Part shown: piece by piece, positions 30,754 to 40,004 of the stretch | Layout of the letters: every line of letters starts with the position of its first letter | How positions within the stretch are numbered: position 1 is the stretch's first letter | Origin: RGIG3009 sp045601465 | GTDB lineage: Bacteria > Bacillota > Clostridia > Oscillospirales > Acutalibacteraceae | Direction: 5' to 3' | Assembly: GCA_045601465.1 (NCBI GenBank) | Contig: JAZRZU010000084.1 | Location: 1-41,675 of the forward strand | Length of the DNA: 41,675 nt | Position numbers and translations under genes: made by a program | Notes under the pieces: generated by a model | Told to the model about the DNA's origin: nothing | The model's input: the letters and a program-made list of their open reading frames with translations, nothing else | Databases searched by the model: none

Positions 30754-31493
30754 CGGTACAAGATATCGTAAACGTGTTGGAACAAAAAGCTCCCTTTGGC
30801 ACAGCAGAGGAGTGGGATAACGTTGGCTTGCTGGTGGGTGATAACGAGGCGGAGGTTTCGGCTGTTTTGGTTGCATTGGACGTTACCGATGAGGTGATAA
30901 AACAGGCGATCGAACAAGGCGTACAGTTGATCGTTACCCATCATCCGATTATTTTCGATTCGCTTAAAGCGCTGCCCAGTTCTCATGCGGTTTATCGATT
31001 AGCTGCTGCCGGAATTGCGGTTTTGTCGGCTCATACGAATGCGGATAAAGCGGCGGGTGGTGTCAACGATTGCCTGTGCGAAAAACTGGGCTTGACCGCT
31101 GTTTCGGTGGCAGAGGATGGCTTGTGCCGTATCGGTCGATTGCCGATTGCCATGTCGGCGGATGCGTTTGCCGTGTACGTGGCAAATTGCCTGGGAACGG
31201 CAGTACGACTGCGGGCGGGGGATCGCACGATCCAGACGGTTGCCGTATGTGGCGGCAGCGGTGGAGATCTGGTCGTCCCGTTGTTAGAAAAAGCCGATGC
31301 AGCAGTTACTGGTGAAGTCAAGCACCATGAATGGTTGGGTGTACCCGCTGCTAAAACATTGGTGGATGCAGGACATTATGCAACCGAAAACGGTATCACA
31401 GAGCGATTTGCCGAATGGTTAGGGAAGGCATTACCGACGCTGTCGGTAATGGTACACACGGGACACGCCCCGTATAGGACGATTGAGGGATAA
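30750..31493 (+). CDS. Nif3-like dinuclear metal centre protein
   Basis: This 247-residue protein of the Nif3/YqfO family binds two metals at conserved histidines (VTHHPIIF, LSAHTNADKA, and a late ADAAVTGEVKHHEWLG with AGHYATE). It forms toroidal hexamers in relatives. It lacks the YqfO-type insert, which fits the length. The biochemical role is not settled: GTP cyclohydrolase-like and other roles have been proposed for the family. It overlaps trmK and precedes rqcH by 4 nt. Confidence 0.92.
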   Translation: MTVQDIVNVLEQKAPFGTAEEWDNVGLLVGDNEAEVSAVLVALDVTDEVIKQAIEQGVQLIVTHHPIIFDSLKALPSSHAVYRLAAAGIAVLSAHTNADKAAGGVNDCLCEKLGLTAVSVAEDGLCRIGRLPIAMSADAFAVYVANCLGTAVRLRAGDRTIQTVAVCGGSGGDLVVPLLEKADAAVTGEVKHHEWLGVPAAKTLVDAGHYATENGITERFAEWLGKALPTLSVMVHTGHAPYRTIEG

Positions 31494-31497
31494 GAAA

Positions 31498-33261
31498 ATG
31501 GCTATTGACGGAGCATATTTATATTGTCTACGGCACGAATTGGAGTCCTGTTTGGTGGGCTCACGGGTAGACAAGATCCATCAGCCCTCCAAAGAAGAGT
31601 TGGTGTTAGCGCTGCGGGGACTGAACGGCAGCCATAAAGTGTATATTTCGGCACGGGTCAATTCACCACGGGTGCATATCACCGAGGTGGCATTGGAAAA
31701 TCCCGCCACGCCACCGATGTTTTGCATGCTTTTGCGTAAGCGGTTAGTGGGAGCTCGGGTGGCGGCAATACGGCAACTTGGTTTGGAACGGGTGCTGTAT
31801 TTTGATTTTGACGCTATCAATGAATTGGGCGATGCGGTGCGTTTAACGCTTGCCGTTGAGGTGATGGGGCGGTATAGCAACATCATTTTGATTGACGGGG
31901 ATGACCGTGTGGTGGATTCCATTAAACGGGTGGATCTGACCATGTCGCCGTCACGTCCCATTTTACCGGGGATCGGGTATATCGTACCATTGGTGGATTC
32001 GGTAAGGCTTGACCTTGTTAATCATACGCCCGAGCAAATGGCGGCTCGGATAGCATCTGAAAAAATCCCGTTGGAACAAGCGATTCGTTCGTGTACACAA
32101 GGGTTTTCGCCGCTTATTTGTCGAGAAATTGCCTATCAGACGCTGAGAGGTGAGGCGGATGACGGCGAATTGACCGAGGCGCAGTTTCATCGGTTGGAAC
32201 GGGCATTGTATCGTATTCAACAAGCAATACAATCGCCCGATAAGCGCATGCCGTATGTATTGTACCGCACCGATCACACACCGTTAGATTTCAGTTTCTT
32301 ACCGATTACGCAATATGGATTGTCGGCACGTGGTCGTGAAGCGGATGGTTTTTCACGGTTGTTGGACGAGTTTTATGCGGAGAAGGATGCCGTGGAACGG
32401 ATGCGGCAACGCTCGCAAGATATTTGGCGGGCACTCAATACGGCGGTTGACCGACTTTCTCGTAAACTGAACAACCAGCGTCGGGAACTTGCCACATCCC
32501 GTAAGCGGGATGAAAAGCGCTTGTATGCCGATTTAATCAATGCGAATCTGCACAGTATCCCACGGGGTGCCAATCGAGCAGAGTTGATCAACTATTATGA
32601 TGAGGCATGCCCGTTGTTACAAGTGCCTCTGAACCCGGCATTATCCGCTGCGGAGAATGCACAGCAGTATTATAAAGAGTATCGGAAAGCCAAAACGGCA
32701 GAGGAGATTTTACAGCAGCAACTGGTTATCGGAGAACGGGATCTTTTGTATTTGGATTCGGTTTTTGATGCGTTATCTCGTGCGACAACGGTCAGAGAAT
32801 TGGAGGAACTACGTCAAGAGTTGGTTGCGACGGGATATATGCGGCGGCAGTCGGGGCGTCAAAAGAATCCCCCACCGACAAAGCCGTTGCAATTCCAATC
32901 GGATGATGGATTTACGATCTTGGTGGGTCGCAACAACGTGCAAAACGATAAACTGACCACACGAATGGCAAAGGGGAGCGATTGGTGGTTTCATACCAAG
33001 GCGATTTCCGGTTCGCATACGGTGGTGTTGACCGACGGGGTGTTGCCGCCTGAATCAACCCTATTGCAGGCCGCTATTTTAGCGGCGACCCATTCAAAGG
33101 CGTCGAATTCTTCGCAGGTGCCGGTGGATTACACACAGATTCGTCACGTTAAAAAACCGACAGGTGCTAAACCGGGTATGGTGATTTATGAGACCAATCG
33201 GACGGTATACGTAACCCCCGACCCTGAGCTTGCTGCTCGATTAATACAAAAAGATTCTTAA
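31498..33261 (+). CDS. rqcH: Ribosome quality control factor RqcH (NFACT family)
   Basis: RqcH binds stalled 50S-peptidyl-tRNA and adds alanine tails to mark proteins for degradation. The start at 31498 follows GAGGGA. The 587-residue product has an NFACT-N domain (about 1-210: DGAYLYCLRHELESCLVGSRVDKIHQP and VEVMGRYSNIILID), a HhH and coiled-coil region (about 280-430) and an NFACT-R domain (about 450-565: FTILVGRNNVQNDKLT, SDWWFHTKAISGSHTVV, TQIRHVKKPTGAKPGMVIYE). Length is as expected. It is the last gene of the trmK unit. Confidence 0.96.
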   Translation: MAIDGAYLYCLRHELESCLVGSRVDKIHQPSKEELVLALRGLNGSHKVYISARVNSPRVHITEVALENPATPPMFCMLLRKRLVGARVAAIRQLGLERVLYFDFDAINELGDAVRLTLAVEVMGRYSNIILIDGDDRVVDSIKRVDLTMSPSRPILPGIGYIVPLVDSVRLDLVNHTPEQMAARIASEKIPLEQAIRSCTQGFSPLICREIAYQTLRGEADDGELTEAQFHRLERALYRIQQAIQSPDKRMPYVLYRTDHTPLDFSFLPITQYGLSARGREADGFSRLLDEFYAEKDAVERMRQRSQDIWRALNTAVDRLSRKLNNQRRELATSRKRDEKRLYADLINANLHSIPRGANRAELINYYDEACPLLQVPLNPALSAAENAQQYYKEYRKAKTAEEILQQQLVIGERDLLYLDSVFDALSRATTVRELEELRQELVATGYMRRQSGRQKNPPPTKPLQFQSDDGFTILVGRNNVQNDKLTTRMAKGSDWWFHTKAISGSHTVVLTDGVLPPESTLLQAAILAATHSKASNSSQVPVDYTQIRHVKKPTGAKPGMVIYETNRTVYVTPDPELAARLIQKDS

Positions 33262-33268
33262 ACGAAAA

Positions 33269-33298
33269 AACACCCGCCGAGCGTGCTCGGCGGGTGTT
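33269..33298 (-). terminator. Terminator of the aldo/keto reductase operon
   Basis: A 12-bp stem ACACCCGCCGAG (33270-33281) with its complement (33286-33297) has loop CGTG. The minus strand continues with TTTTTT, so it ends the reverse operon; on the plus strand the T run is weak, so it may also stall the rqcH transcript. Confidence 0.8.
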
Positions 33299-33301
33299 GG
33301 T

Positions 33302-34300
33302 TTATGCGGATAAGATATTGGCGATGGCAGAAAGTTCGGCATCCGAAAAAGCGGTGTTTTTGGCGGCGTCTACGTTTTCTTCAATTTGCTTCGGTGTGCT
33401 GGCACCGACTAATACGCTGGTGACGTTACCGATACTGAGCAACCAAGCAATGGCCATCTGCGCTAACGTTTGGCCACGGTCGGCGGCGATTTGGTTTAAT
33501 GCCGCAATCTGTTTTAACAAGTCGGGGGTGATGCTTTTCGGCGACAGGTAGGAATCCGGCTTGGCGGCACGGGAGTTTTCCGGAATACCGGTTAGGTACT
33601 TATCCGAAAGCAATCCTTGTGCCAGCGGTGAAAAGGCAATCGTACCCATGCCGGCTTGGTCGGTAGCGTCCATAATACCTTCGGTTTTTACACGCTGATT
33701 GAGCAGGGAATACCGTAGCTGGTGTATCAAACAATGTACGCCGTTCGCTTCCAAAATAGCTTGCGCTTTGGCGGCAGTGGCGGCATCGTAGTTGGAAATA
33801 CCGACATACAAGGCTTTACCGCTGCGCACAATATCACATAGCGCACCCATGGTTTCTTCCAAGGGTGTTTCGGGATCCATGCGGTGGTGATAGAAGATGT
33901 CCACATAATCCAGCCCCATGCGTTTTAAGCTGGCATCCAAGCTGGAAATGAGGCTTTTGCGGCTGCCAAAATCACCGTACGGGCCGGGCCACATGGTGTA
34001 ACCGGCTTTGGTGGAGATGATGAGTTCATCTCGATAGGCGGATAATTCCTCACGCAAGATTTTTCCAAAATTCTTCTCGGCGGAACCCCAAAACGGTCTG
34101 CCGTAGTTGTTGGCAAGGTCAAAGTGGGTGATACCTCGGTCAAAGGCGGTGGTTAACATGTTCACCATATTTTCGTAATCGTCTACGTCGCTGAAATTGT
34201 GCCACAAGCCGAGCGAGACGGGCGGCAAAAGCAATCCGCTTTTGCCGCAACGGCGATACGTAACATCTTGGTAGCGGGATTCACGGGCGGTATAGGACAT
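33302..34300 (-). CDS. Aldo/keto reductase (YghZ/glyceraldehyde 3-phosphate reductase-like)
   Basis: This 332-residue NADPH-dependent reductase belongs to the AKR14 (YghZ) group, related to voltage-gated potassium-channel beta subunits. The start at 34300 follows AAAGGAGTG; a longer frame lies in the upstream gene. The tetrad is D61 and Y66 (FDLANNYG), K98 (ISTKAGY), and H138/H139 (YHHRMD). The TMWPGPYGDFGSRK stretch is typical of L-glyceraldehyde-3-phosphate reductases. It probably detoxifies small aldehydes such as L-glyceraldehyde 3-phosphate or methylglyoxal. It is the last gene of a three-gene operon. Confidence 0.9.
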   Translation of the reverse strand: MSYTARESRYQDVTYRRCGKSGLLLPPVSLGLWHNFSDVDDYENMVNMLTTAFDRGITHFDLANNYGRPFWGSAEKNFGKILREELSAYRDELIISTKAGYTMWPGPYGDFGSRKSLISSLDASLKRMGLDYVDIFYHHRMDPETPLEETMGALCDIVRSGKALYVGISNYDAATAAKAQAILEANGVHCLIHQLRYSLLNQRVKTEGIMDATDQAGMGTIAFSPLAQGLLSDKYLTGIPENSRAAKPDSYLSPKSITPDLLKQIAALNQIAADRGQTLAQMAIAWLLSIGNVTSVLVGASTPKQIEENVDAAKNTAFSDAELSAIANILSA

Positions 34301-34313
34301 ATCATTCACTCCT

Positions 34314-34514
34314 TTAATGGTTTCGATAGATAACGACCAGAAACAAGGATTGCAGGGCACCCAATACACAGGAAAGCGCAATAAAAATTTTGGTGTAGGG
34401 GTTATTGATGAAATCCATCGAGGGGTTGATATAGTCAAGAATTAACAGAGGCAACAGGACCAAACAGAGGATGATACACGTATGCGCCAATAACAACGGA
34501 ATACGTTTTTTCAT
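34314..34514 (-). CDS. Small two-helix membrane protein
   Basis: The 66-residue product begins MKKRIPLLL and has two hydrophobic helices (about 6-27 and 42-62) joined by a loop DYINPSMDFINNPYTK. There is an SD (GGTGGAG) before it. It lies between the glycosidase gene, 2 nt away, and the reductase, whose SD overlaps its stop. Such tight packing supports a real gene. I recognise no family. It could assist the membrane-bound glycosidase. Confidence 0.6.
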   Translation of the reverse strand: MKKRIPLLLAHTCIILCLVLLPLLILDYINPSMDFINNPYTKIFIALSCVLGALQSLFLVVIYRNH

Positions 34515-34516
34515 GG

Positions 34517-35527
34517 TTACTCCACCTCTCCAATATACAGAATATCGCTGACCACACGGCCGTTTTTATACGGTTGATTGACAATGTTTCCGTCAAATGC
34601 CATTTGGGCGGTTTGACCACCGTCTAAATTGTAGGCGACGGTACAGTTGAGTTCTTTCATTAAATTGGAAAGTGCCACCATTGTCAGTCCGGCGGAATAG
34701 TTATCTGCACGGCCGTCTACCAGTACAAAAACATAGTGGCCGGGTTCATAGTAGCCGATAGCACAGCGGGGATGCTTACTGGCTAAATACCCGGAATACG
34801 AGGTGAGGGTGTCGCCGTTTTCCTTGAATAAGGATGGCCCGAAGCTCCATGCTTGCCATGCACCTTTTTCCGCCTCCGCGGCGGCATCGAATTTCTCTTT
34901 GTCATATACGATCTTCATGGTGCCGTCCCGATAGAGAACGCAAACGTCGCCGTCACCACTTTTTTGACGGTATACCGTACCGTTGCGAATGACCGAACGG
35001 TTAGCGTGCATCCCGTAATAATCGCCCGACGTTGCCAAAATGGCATTGTGGCGGTTGGCGATTGGCAAAAGATCTTCCTTAATACCTTGACCAAACTTAT
35101 CTTGGGCAAAGGCGGTTCTAAAATAATCGGTCGACCGCAGATATACGTCCGCAACATAGTAGGTGACCAGCGATTTATCGGAGCCCTGTGTGCGTTTTTC
35201 TACTGTAATGGCAATGTTTTGACTGGTGTATGAGTTTTCCGTTTTAACAACGGTATCCGTAAATTTGTCGGCAAACGGATGGGAGTCAACGGGTTTTTGC
35301 GGGATGGTGGTATCCTGATGGGTAGGCGGGGTTACCGGCTGCGGTTGTTCACCCGCAAACGGGATGACATGGTGAAAAAGTGCAAATACGCATAGCACGA
35401 TTGCCGCTATAATGGCATCTAATACAAAAGGAGCCCAGCCCGACTGGGCTTGCTTTTTCTTTTTTTCTTGTAACAGTTGCTGTGCAATTTCTTCATCTAT
35501 GCGCTGTTCCAACGTGATGTTACCCAA
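34517..35527 (-). CDS. Membrane-anchored phosphodiester glycosidase family protein (NAGPA-like)
   Basis: The 336-residue product has a cytoplasmic coiled-coil-like start (about 1-30, ending in KKKKQAQ), one membrane helix (about 34-55), a Pro/Thr-rich linker and an extracellular NAGPA/DUF2233 domain (about 95-335). Conserved segments are NIAITVEKR, ATSGDYYG, SFGPSLFKENG, HPRCAIGYY, YVFVLVDGRADNYSAG and YNLDGGQTAQMAF. Family members remove sugar-1-phosphodiesters; in bacteria the domain is linked to exopolysaccharide or teichoic-acid-like substrates. The start codon appears to be TTG, with GGCGGA ahead. It leads the operon with the small membrane protein and reductase. Confidence 0.87.
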   Translation of the reverse strand: MGNITLEQRIDEEIAQQLLQEKKKKQAQSGWAPFVLDAIIAAIVLCVFALFHHVIPFAGEQPQPVTPPTHQDTTIPQKPVDSHPFADKFTDTVVKTENSYTSQNIAITVEKRTQGSDKSLVTYYVADVYLRSTDYFRTAFAQDKFGQGIKEDLLPIANRHNAILATSGDYYGMHANRSVIRNGTVYRQKSGDGDVCVLYRDGTMKIVYDKEKFDAAAEAEKGAWQAWSFGPSLFKENGDTLTSYSGYLASKHPRCAIGYYEPGHYVFVLVDGRADNYSAGLTMVALSNLMKELNCTVAYNLDGGQTAQMAFDGNIVNQPYKNGRVVSDILYIGEVE

Positions 35528-35560
35528 TTAAAATTCCGCCCTTTGCCAAAAGATAAGTCC

Positions 35561-35589
35561 ATTATACAACAGCGGGCGACAAGAGTCTA
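35561..35589 (-). promoter_or_regulatory. Promoter of the phosphodiester glycosidase operon
   Basis: On the minus strand TAGACT (35589-35584), 17 nt, TATAAT (35566-35561). The predicted start lies about 30 nt before the TTG start codon. Confidence 0.65.
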
Positions 35590-35649
35590 TGAAAAAATTG
35601 AAAAAAGTAAAGGAAATTTTTATAAAATCTCGAAAAAAGAAAATCAAAC

Positions 35650-35677
35650 TTGACGAAATGTCTATATGTAGTATAAA
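35650..35677 (+). promoter_or_regulatory. Promoter of the topoisomerase operon
   Basis: TTGACG (35650-35655), 16 nt, TATAAA (35672-35677), alternatively TAAAAT with an 18-nt spacer. A stretch of AT-rich DNA lies upstream (35580-35650). Confidence 0.6.
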
Positions 35678-35722
35678 ATAAAAAGGATAGAATCCATATC
35701 TTGAAATTAAAGGATGAAGAGG

Positions 35723-37705
35723 ATGGCAACAAAAAAGCCCAACTACGATAACGAGAGCATTACCTCGCTAAAAGGTGCCGACCGTGTGCGTAAACGTCCC
35801 GCCGTTATTTTCGGTTCGGATGGATTGGAAGGCTGTCAGCATGCTGTATTTGAGATCCTATCCAACTCGATTGACGAAGCACGTGAAGGGCATGGTAATA
35901 AAATTATCACTACTCGATTTGAGGATGGCTCGTTTGAAGTGCAGGATTTCGGCCGTGGAATGCCGGTGGATTATAACACCAAGGAACAACGGTATAACTG
36001 GGAACTTATCTTTTGCGAGTTGTATGCCGGTGGTAAATATCATACCAATGAGGGAGAAAGTTACGAGTTCTCGCTTGGTTTGAATGGTCTCGGTGCGTGC
36101 GCTACCCAGTATGCATCCGAGTATATGGACGTCGAGGTGCACCGTGACGGGTTCCGCTATACGTTGCATTTTGAGCATGGTGAAAATGTCGGTGGCTTGC
36201 AAAAAGAACCGTATACCAAGCGGGATACCGGGACTACGATTCGGTGGAAACCCGACCGTCAGGTGTTTACCGATACAGCGGTGCCTCTTTCGTATTTTGA
36301 AGATATTATTAAACGGCAAGCCATTGTCAACCCGAATGTGTTGTTTGTGCTCAAAGACCAACGGGGACGCAGCTTTGAAACGCAGGAGTTTGTTTATGAA
36401 AACGGCATTGCGGATTATGTGACCGAGTTAGTCGGTGATGCTTCTATGACCGACGTACAGGTATGGACGGCAGAGCGTCGGGGCCGTGACCGTGAGGATA
36501 AGCCGGAGTATAAAGTAAAATTCAACGTTGCGCTTTGTTTTTCCAATAAAATGAATTTGCTGGAATACTATCACAATTCCAGTTGGTTAGAGCATGGCGG
36601 CGCTCCTGAAAAAGCGGTGCGGTCCGCATTTGTATCGCAGATCGATACGTATCTCAAACAAAACAGCAAGTATCTGAAAAACGAAAGTAAAATTACTTTC
36701 CAGGACGTGCAGGATTGCCTTGTGTTGGTGTCGTCTTCGTTCTCTACACAAACCTCGTATGAAAATCAAACGAAAAAGGCAATTACCAATACCTTCATTC
36801 AAGAAGCCATGACTAAGTTCTTGAAAGATCGGTTGGAGGCATATTTCCTTGAAAACAAAGCGGAAGCTGACCGCTTGTGCGATCAGGTGCTCATCAACAA
36901 GCGCAGTCGTGAAAAAGCCGAAACGACTCGTTTGAATCTTAAAAAGACCTTGCAATCCGGTAATGATCTGGCGTCCCGTGTGCCGGGCTTTGTGGATTGC
37001 CGTACCCGTGACGTTACGCAACGGGAGTTGTTTATCGTGGAGGGTAAATCGGCTATGGGTGCCTGTATCCAGGCACGCAATTCCGAATTCCAAGCGGTGA
37101 TTCCGGTTCGTGGTAAAATTTTGAACTGTTTAAAAGCCGAATACGATAAAATTTTTAAGAGCGAGATTATTATCAACTTGCTCAAAGTTATGGGATGCGG
37201 TGTCGAGGTCAAATCGAAATCCAACAAAAATCTTGCTACCTTTGATCTGTCGGCGCTTCGGTTTTCGAAAATTATTATTTGTACCGATGCGGACGTGGAC
37301 GGCTTCCAGATCCGCACTCTGATTTTGGCGATGTTATACCGCTTGACCCCGACCTTGATTGAGCAGGGGTATGTGTATATTGCGGAAACTCCGCTTTATG
37401 AGATCAACACCAAGACCGATACGTATTTTGCGTATAATGACCGTGAAAAGGCGGAAATTTTGGAAATCATCGGCAACACCAAGTACACCATCCAACGGTC
37501 CAAGGGACTTGGTGAAAACGAACCGCAGATGATGTCTTTGACCACGATGAATCCGCCCACCAGACGTCTTATCAAGGTGACGCCTTGTGATGTAGAGGCT
37601 ACGGCGGAAATGTTTGACGTGTTGTTGGGTGACAATTTAGAGGGTCGTAAACGCATGATTGCAGAACACGGCGCTCAATATCTGGATATGTTGGATCTGG
37701 AATGA
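35723..37705 (+). CDS. parE: Type IIA DNA topoisomerase subunit B (ParE/GyrB-like)
   Basis: The ATPase subunit opens and closes the gate for strand passage. The start at 35723 follows AAAGGA; an ATG at 35714 has no SD. The 660-residue product has GHKL ATPase motifs (EILSNSIDEA, DFGRGMP, SLGLNGLGA), a transducer domain, and a toprim domain with EGKSAMGA (E440) and DADVDG (522-527). Usual B subunits have EGDSAGG; here the third position is K442. The TOPRIM metal acids are kept. It is 17 nt before the A subunit. Absence of a GyrA box in the partner favours topoisomerase IV-type decatenation. Confidence 0.9.
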   Translation: MATKKPNYDNESITSLKGADRVRKRPAVIFGSDGLEGCQHAVFEILSNSIDEAREGHGNKIITTRFEDGSFEVQDFGRGMPVDYNTKEQRYNWELIFCELYAGGKYHTNEGESYEFSLGLNGLGACATQYASEYMDVEVHRDGFRYTLHFEHGENVGGLQKEPYTKRDTGTTIRWKPDRQVFTDTAVPLSYFEDIIKRQAIVNPNVLFVLKDQRGRSFETQEFVYENGIADYVTELVGDASMTDVQVWTAERRGRDREDKPEYKVKFNVALCFSNKMNLLEYYHNSSWLEHGGAPEKAVRSAFVSQIDTYLKQNSKYLKNESKITFQDVQDCLVLVSSSFSTQTSYENQTKKAITNTFIQEAMTKFLKDRLEAYFLENKAEADRLCDQVLINKRSREKAETTRLNLKKTLQSGNDLASRVPGFVDCRTRDVTQRELFIVEGKSAMGACIQARNSEFQAVIPVRGKILNCLKAEYDKIFKSEIIINLLKVMGCGVEVKSKSNKNLATFDLSALRFSKIIICTDADVDGFQIRTLILAMLYRLTPTLIEQGYVYIAETPLYEINTKTDTYFAYNDREKAEILEIIGNTKYTIQRSKGLGENEPQMMSLTTMNPPTRRLIKVTPCDVEATAEMFDVLLGDNLEGRKRMIAEHGAQYLDMLDLE

Positions 37706-37722
37706 GAGGAGGGACTGTCCAT

Positions 37723-39969
37723 ATGGCAAAAAAGAAAAAAACGGTAGAAACGGCTATGGCAACCTTGCCTGAAAATGCACATATTGCCGGCGCAGGAGAC
37801 GTGGAACATCAACCCATTACCGACACGTTAATGGAAAACTATATGCCGTATACGATGAGTGTCATCATGTCCCGTGCCATTCCGGAAATTGATGGATTTA
37901 AGCCGTCACACCGTAAACTTCTGTATACGATGTATAAGATGGGGTTGCTCAACGGCGGACTCATCAAATCCGCCAACATTGCCGGTCAAACGATGCGGTT
38001 AAATCCTCACGGCGATGCTGCCATTTACGATACGATGGTGCGATTATCTCGTGGTAATGAATCGCTGTTGCATCCGTACGTCGAATCCAAAGGAAACTTC
38101 GGTAAAGCGTATTCATCCGATATTGAGTGCGCCGCCTCTCGATATACGGAGGCAAAGCTTGCACCGATTGCTGCGGAGTTGTTTCGGGATATCGACAAGG
38201 ATACTGTCGATTTTGTAGACAACTACGATGCCACTATGAAAGAACCGTCGTTGTTACCGGTGACTTTCCCGTCTATTTTGGTGAATAATAATCTGGGTAT
38301 TGCCGTTGGTATGGCGAGTAATATCTGTTCGTTTAATCTTGCGGAGGTTTGTGAAACCGCTATTGCGTTGATGAAAGACAGCGAACACGATATTCTCTCC
38401 ACCTTACAGGCACCCGATTTTCCAAGCGGTGGTCGACTGATTTATAATCGTGATGAGCTGGAGAAAATTTATAACACCGGTCGTGGAAGCGTGCGGGTAC
38501 GGGCGGTATACACTTACGATAAGTCTAACAACTGTATCGACGTTACGCAAATTCCGTATTCTACCACAGTAGAAGCCATTGTGTCAAAAGTGACCGAATT
38601 GGTCAAGATCGGTAAAGTACGTGAGATTAACGATATCCGTAACGAAACCGATTTGAACGGTTTGAAGATCACCATTGACTTAAAACGTGGCGCTGACCCC
38701 GACAAGGTTATGAGCAAGCTGTATGCGGCAACACCGCTGGAAGATTCGTTTGGATGTAATTTTAACGTATTGATTGCCGGTGTCCCGCAGGTGCTGGGTG
38801 TACGTGCTTTGTTGGAGGAATGGGCAGCTTTCCGTATTGAGAGTGTCCGCCGCCGTGTGGTATACGATCTAAACCGTGCGAAAGAAAAGCTGCATCTGTT
38901 ACGTGGGTTACAGAAAATCTTATTGGATATTGATAAAGCCGTACGCATCGTGCGTGAAACCGCAGAAGAAGCTGAGGTTGTGCCGAACCTTATGATCGGG
39001 TTTGGAATTGACGAAACGCAAGCAGAGTATGTGGCGGAGATCAAGTTGCGTCATCTTAACCGAGAATATATCCTCAAACGTTTGGATGAAGTCCAGCGCT
39101 TGGAGGAGGAGGTCGAGAATTTCGAGGCGATTTTGAACAGTCGCAGTCGGGTTAAGACCATCATCATCGAGGAATTGCGTGCTGTTGCCAAAAAATACGG
39201 CCAGCCACGCAAAACGACCCTGATCTATGCCACCGATCTGCAAGAGGAACAAGAAGCGGCAGAGGAGGATATTCCGGATTATCCTTGCACGTTGTTCTTT
39301 ACAGCGGGCGGTTACTTCAAAAAAATCACACCGCAATCGTTGCGTATGAACAGCGAGCATCGATTGAAAGAAGGGGATTCCATCGTCCAAACGGTGGTGA
39401 CTACCAATCGGCATGATTTGTTGTTTTTCACGGATGCCGGTACAGTGTACAAGTCCAAAGCGGCGGATTTTCCCGATACCAAAACCAGCGCATTAGGCGA
39501 TTTTGTTGGCGGTAAGCTGGGCTTTGACGACGGAGAGAATGCGAAATATATGGCCGTTGTGGACAAGTATGTCGGTTATATGGTGTTCTTCTTTGAAAAT
39601 GGTAAAGTTGCCAAAGTGGACATGGCTTCTTATGCAACCAAGAAAAATCGGCGGAAATTGATTGCGGCATATTCGTTGAAATCACCGCTTGTTGCCATGT
39701 TCTATGTGGCAAAAGACCGTGAATTTATGTTGATCTCAACTTCCGGCAGACGGTTGATTGTGCATACGGGTGCAGTGGCTGCTAAGACGACTCGTGATAC
39801 ACAAGGCATTCAAGCGATGACGCTCAAAGGACAGCATCGATTAGCCAGCGTGGTACCGTTTGAGGAGGATATGGTGGTAAAAGGCGCCCGTTATCGGACC
39901 AAATCCCTACCCGCCGCAGGTGCTACCCCGCTAGCGCAGGATGTTGGCGAGCAACTGAGTTTCTTATAA
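37723..39969 (+). CDS. parC: Type IIA DNA topoisomerase subunit A (ParC/GyrA-like)
   Basis: This subunit cuts and rejoins DNA. The start at 37723 follows AGGAGG; an earlier ATG at 37702 overlaps the B subunit. The 748-residue product has the winged helix with IPEIDGFKPSHRKLLYTMYKMG, the active tyrosine Y141 in AASRYTEAKL, IPVT-like SLLPVTFPSILVNN, and the tower and coiled-coil arms (about 370-500). The C-terminal beta-pinwheel (about 530-715) has several YxxF-type blades but no GyrA box (QRRGGKG), so negative supercoiling is not expected. It forms a two-gene operon with parE. Confidence 0.92.
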   Translation: MAKKKKTVETAMATLPENAHIAGAGDVEHQPITDTLMENYMPYTMSVIMSRAIPEIDGFKPSHRKLLYTMYKMGLLNGGLIKSANIAGQTMRLNPHGDAAIYDTMVRLSRGNESLLHPYVESKGNFGKAYSSDIECAASRYTEAKLAPIAAELFRDIDKDTVDFVDNYDATMKEPSLLPVTFPSILVNNNLGIAVGMASNICSFNLAEVCETAIALMKDSEHDILSTLQAPDFPSGGRLIYNRDELEKIYNTGRGSVRVRAVYTYDKSNNCIDVTQIPYSTTVEAIVSKVTELVKIGKVREINDIRNETDLNGLKITIDLKRGADPDKVMSKLYAATPLEDSFGCNFNVLIAGVPQVLGVRALLEEWAAFRIESVRRRVVYDLNRAKEKLHLLRGLQKILLDIDKAVRIVRETAEEAEVVPNLMIGFGIDETQAEYVAEIKLRHLNREYILKRLDEVQRLEEEVENFEAILNSRSRVKTIIIEELRAVAKKYGQPRKTTLIYATDLQEEQEAAEEDIPDYPCTLFFTAGGYFKKITPQSLRMNSEHRLKEGDSIVQTVVTTNRHDLLFFTDAGTVYKSKAADFPDTKTSALGDFVGGKLGFDDGENAKYMAVVDKYVGYMVFFFENGKVAKVDMASYATKKNRRKLIAAYSLKSPLVAMFYVAKDREFMLISTSGRRLIVHTGAVAAKTTRDTQGIQAMTLKGQHRLASVVPFEEDMVVKGARYRTKSLPAAGATPLAQDVGEQLSFL

Positions 39970-39973
39970 AAAA

Positions 39974-40004
39974 TGGATGCCGAGCCATAACGGCTCGGCA
40001 TCCA
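39974..40004 (-). terminator. Hairpin with a T tract only on the minus strand
   Basis: A 12-bp stem GGATGCCGAGCC (39975-39986) with GGCTCGGCATCC (39992-40003) lies 5 nt past the parC stop. Plus-strand sequence after it is AGGCGAC, not T-rich; the minus strand reads into ATTTTTT. It could stabilise the parC 3' end or stop antisense transcripts. Confidence 0.55.

Noticed and set aside
35714..35722. Upstream ATG of parE
   Set aside because: It is immediately adjacent to AAAGG, leaving no spacing for the ribosome binding site.
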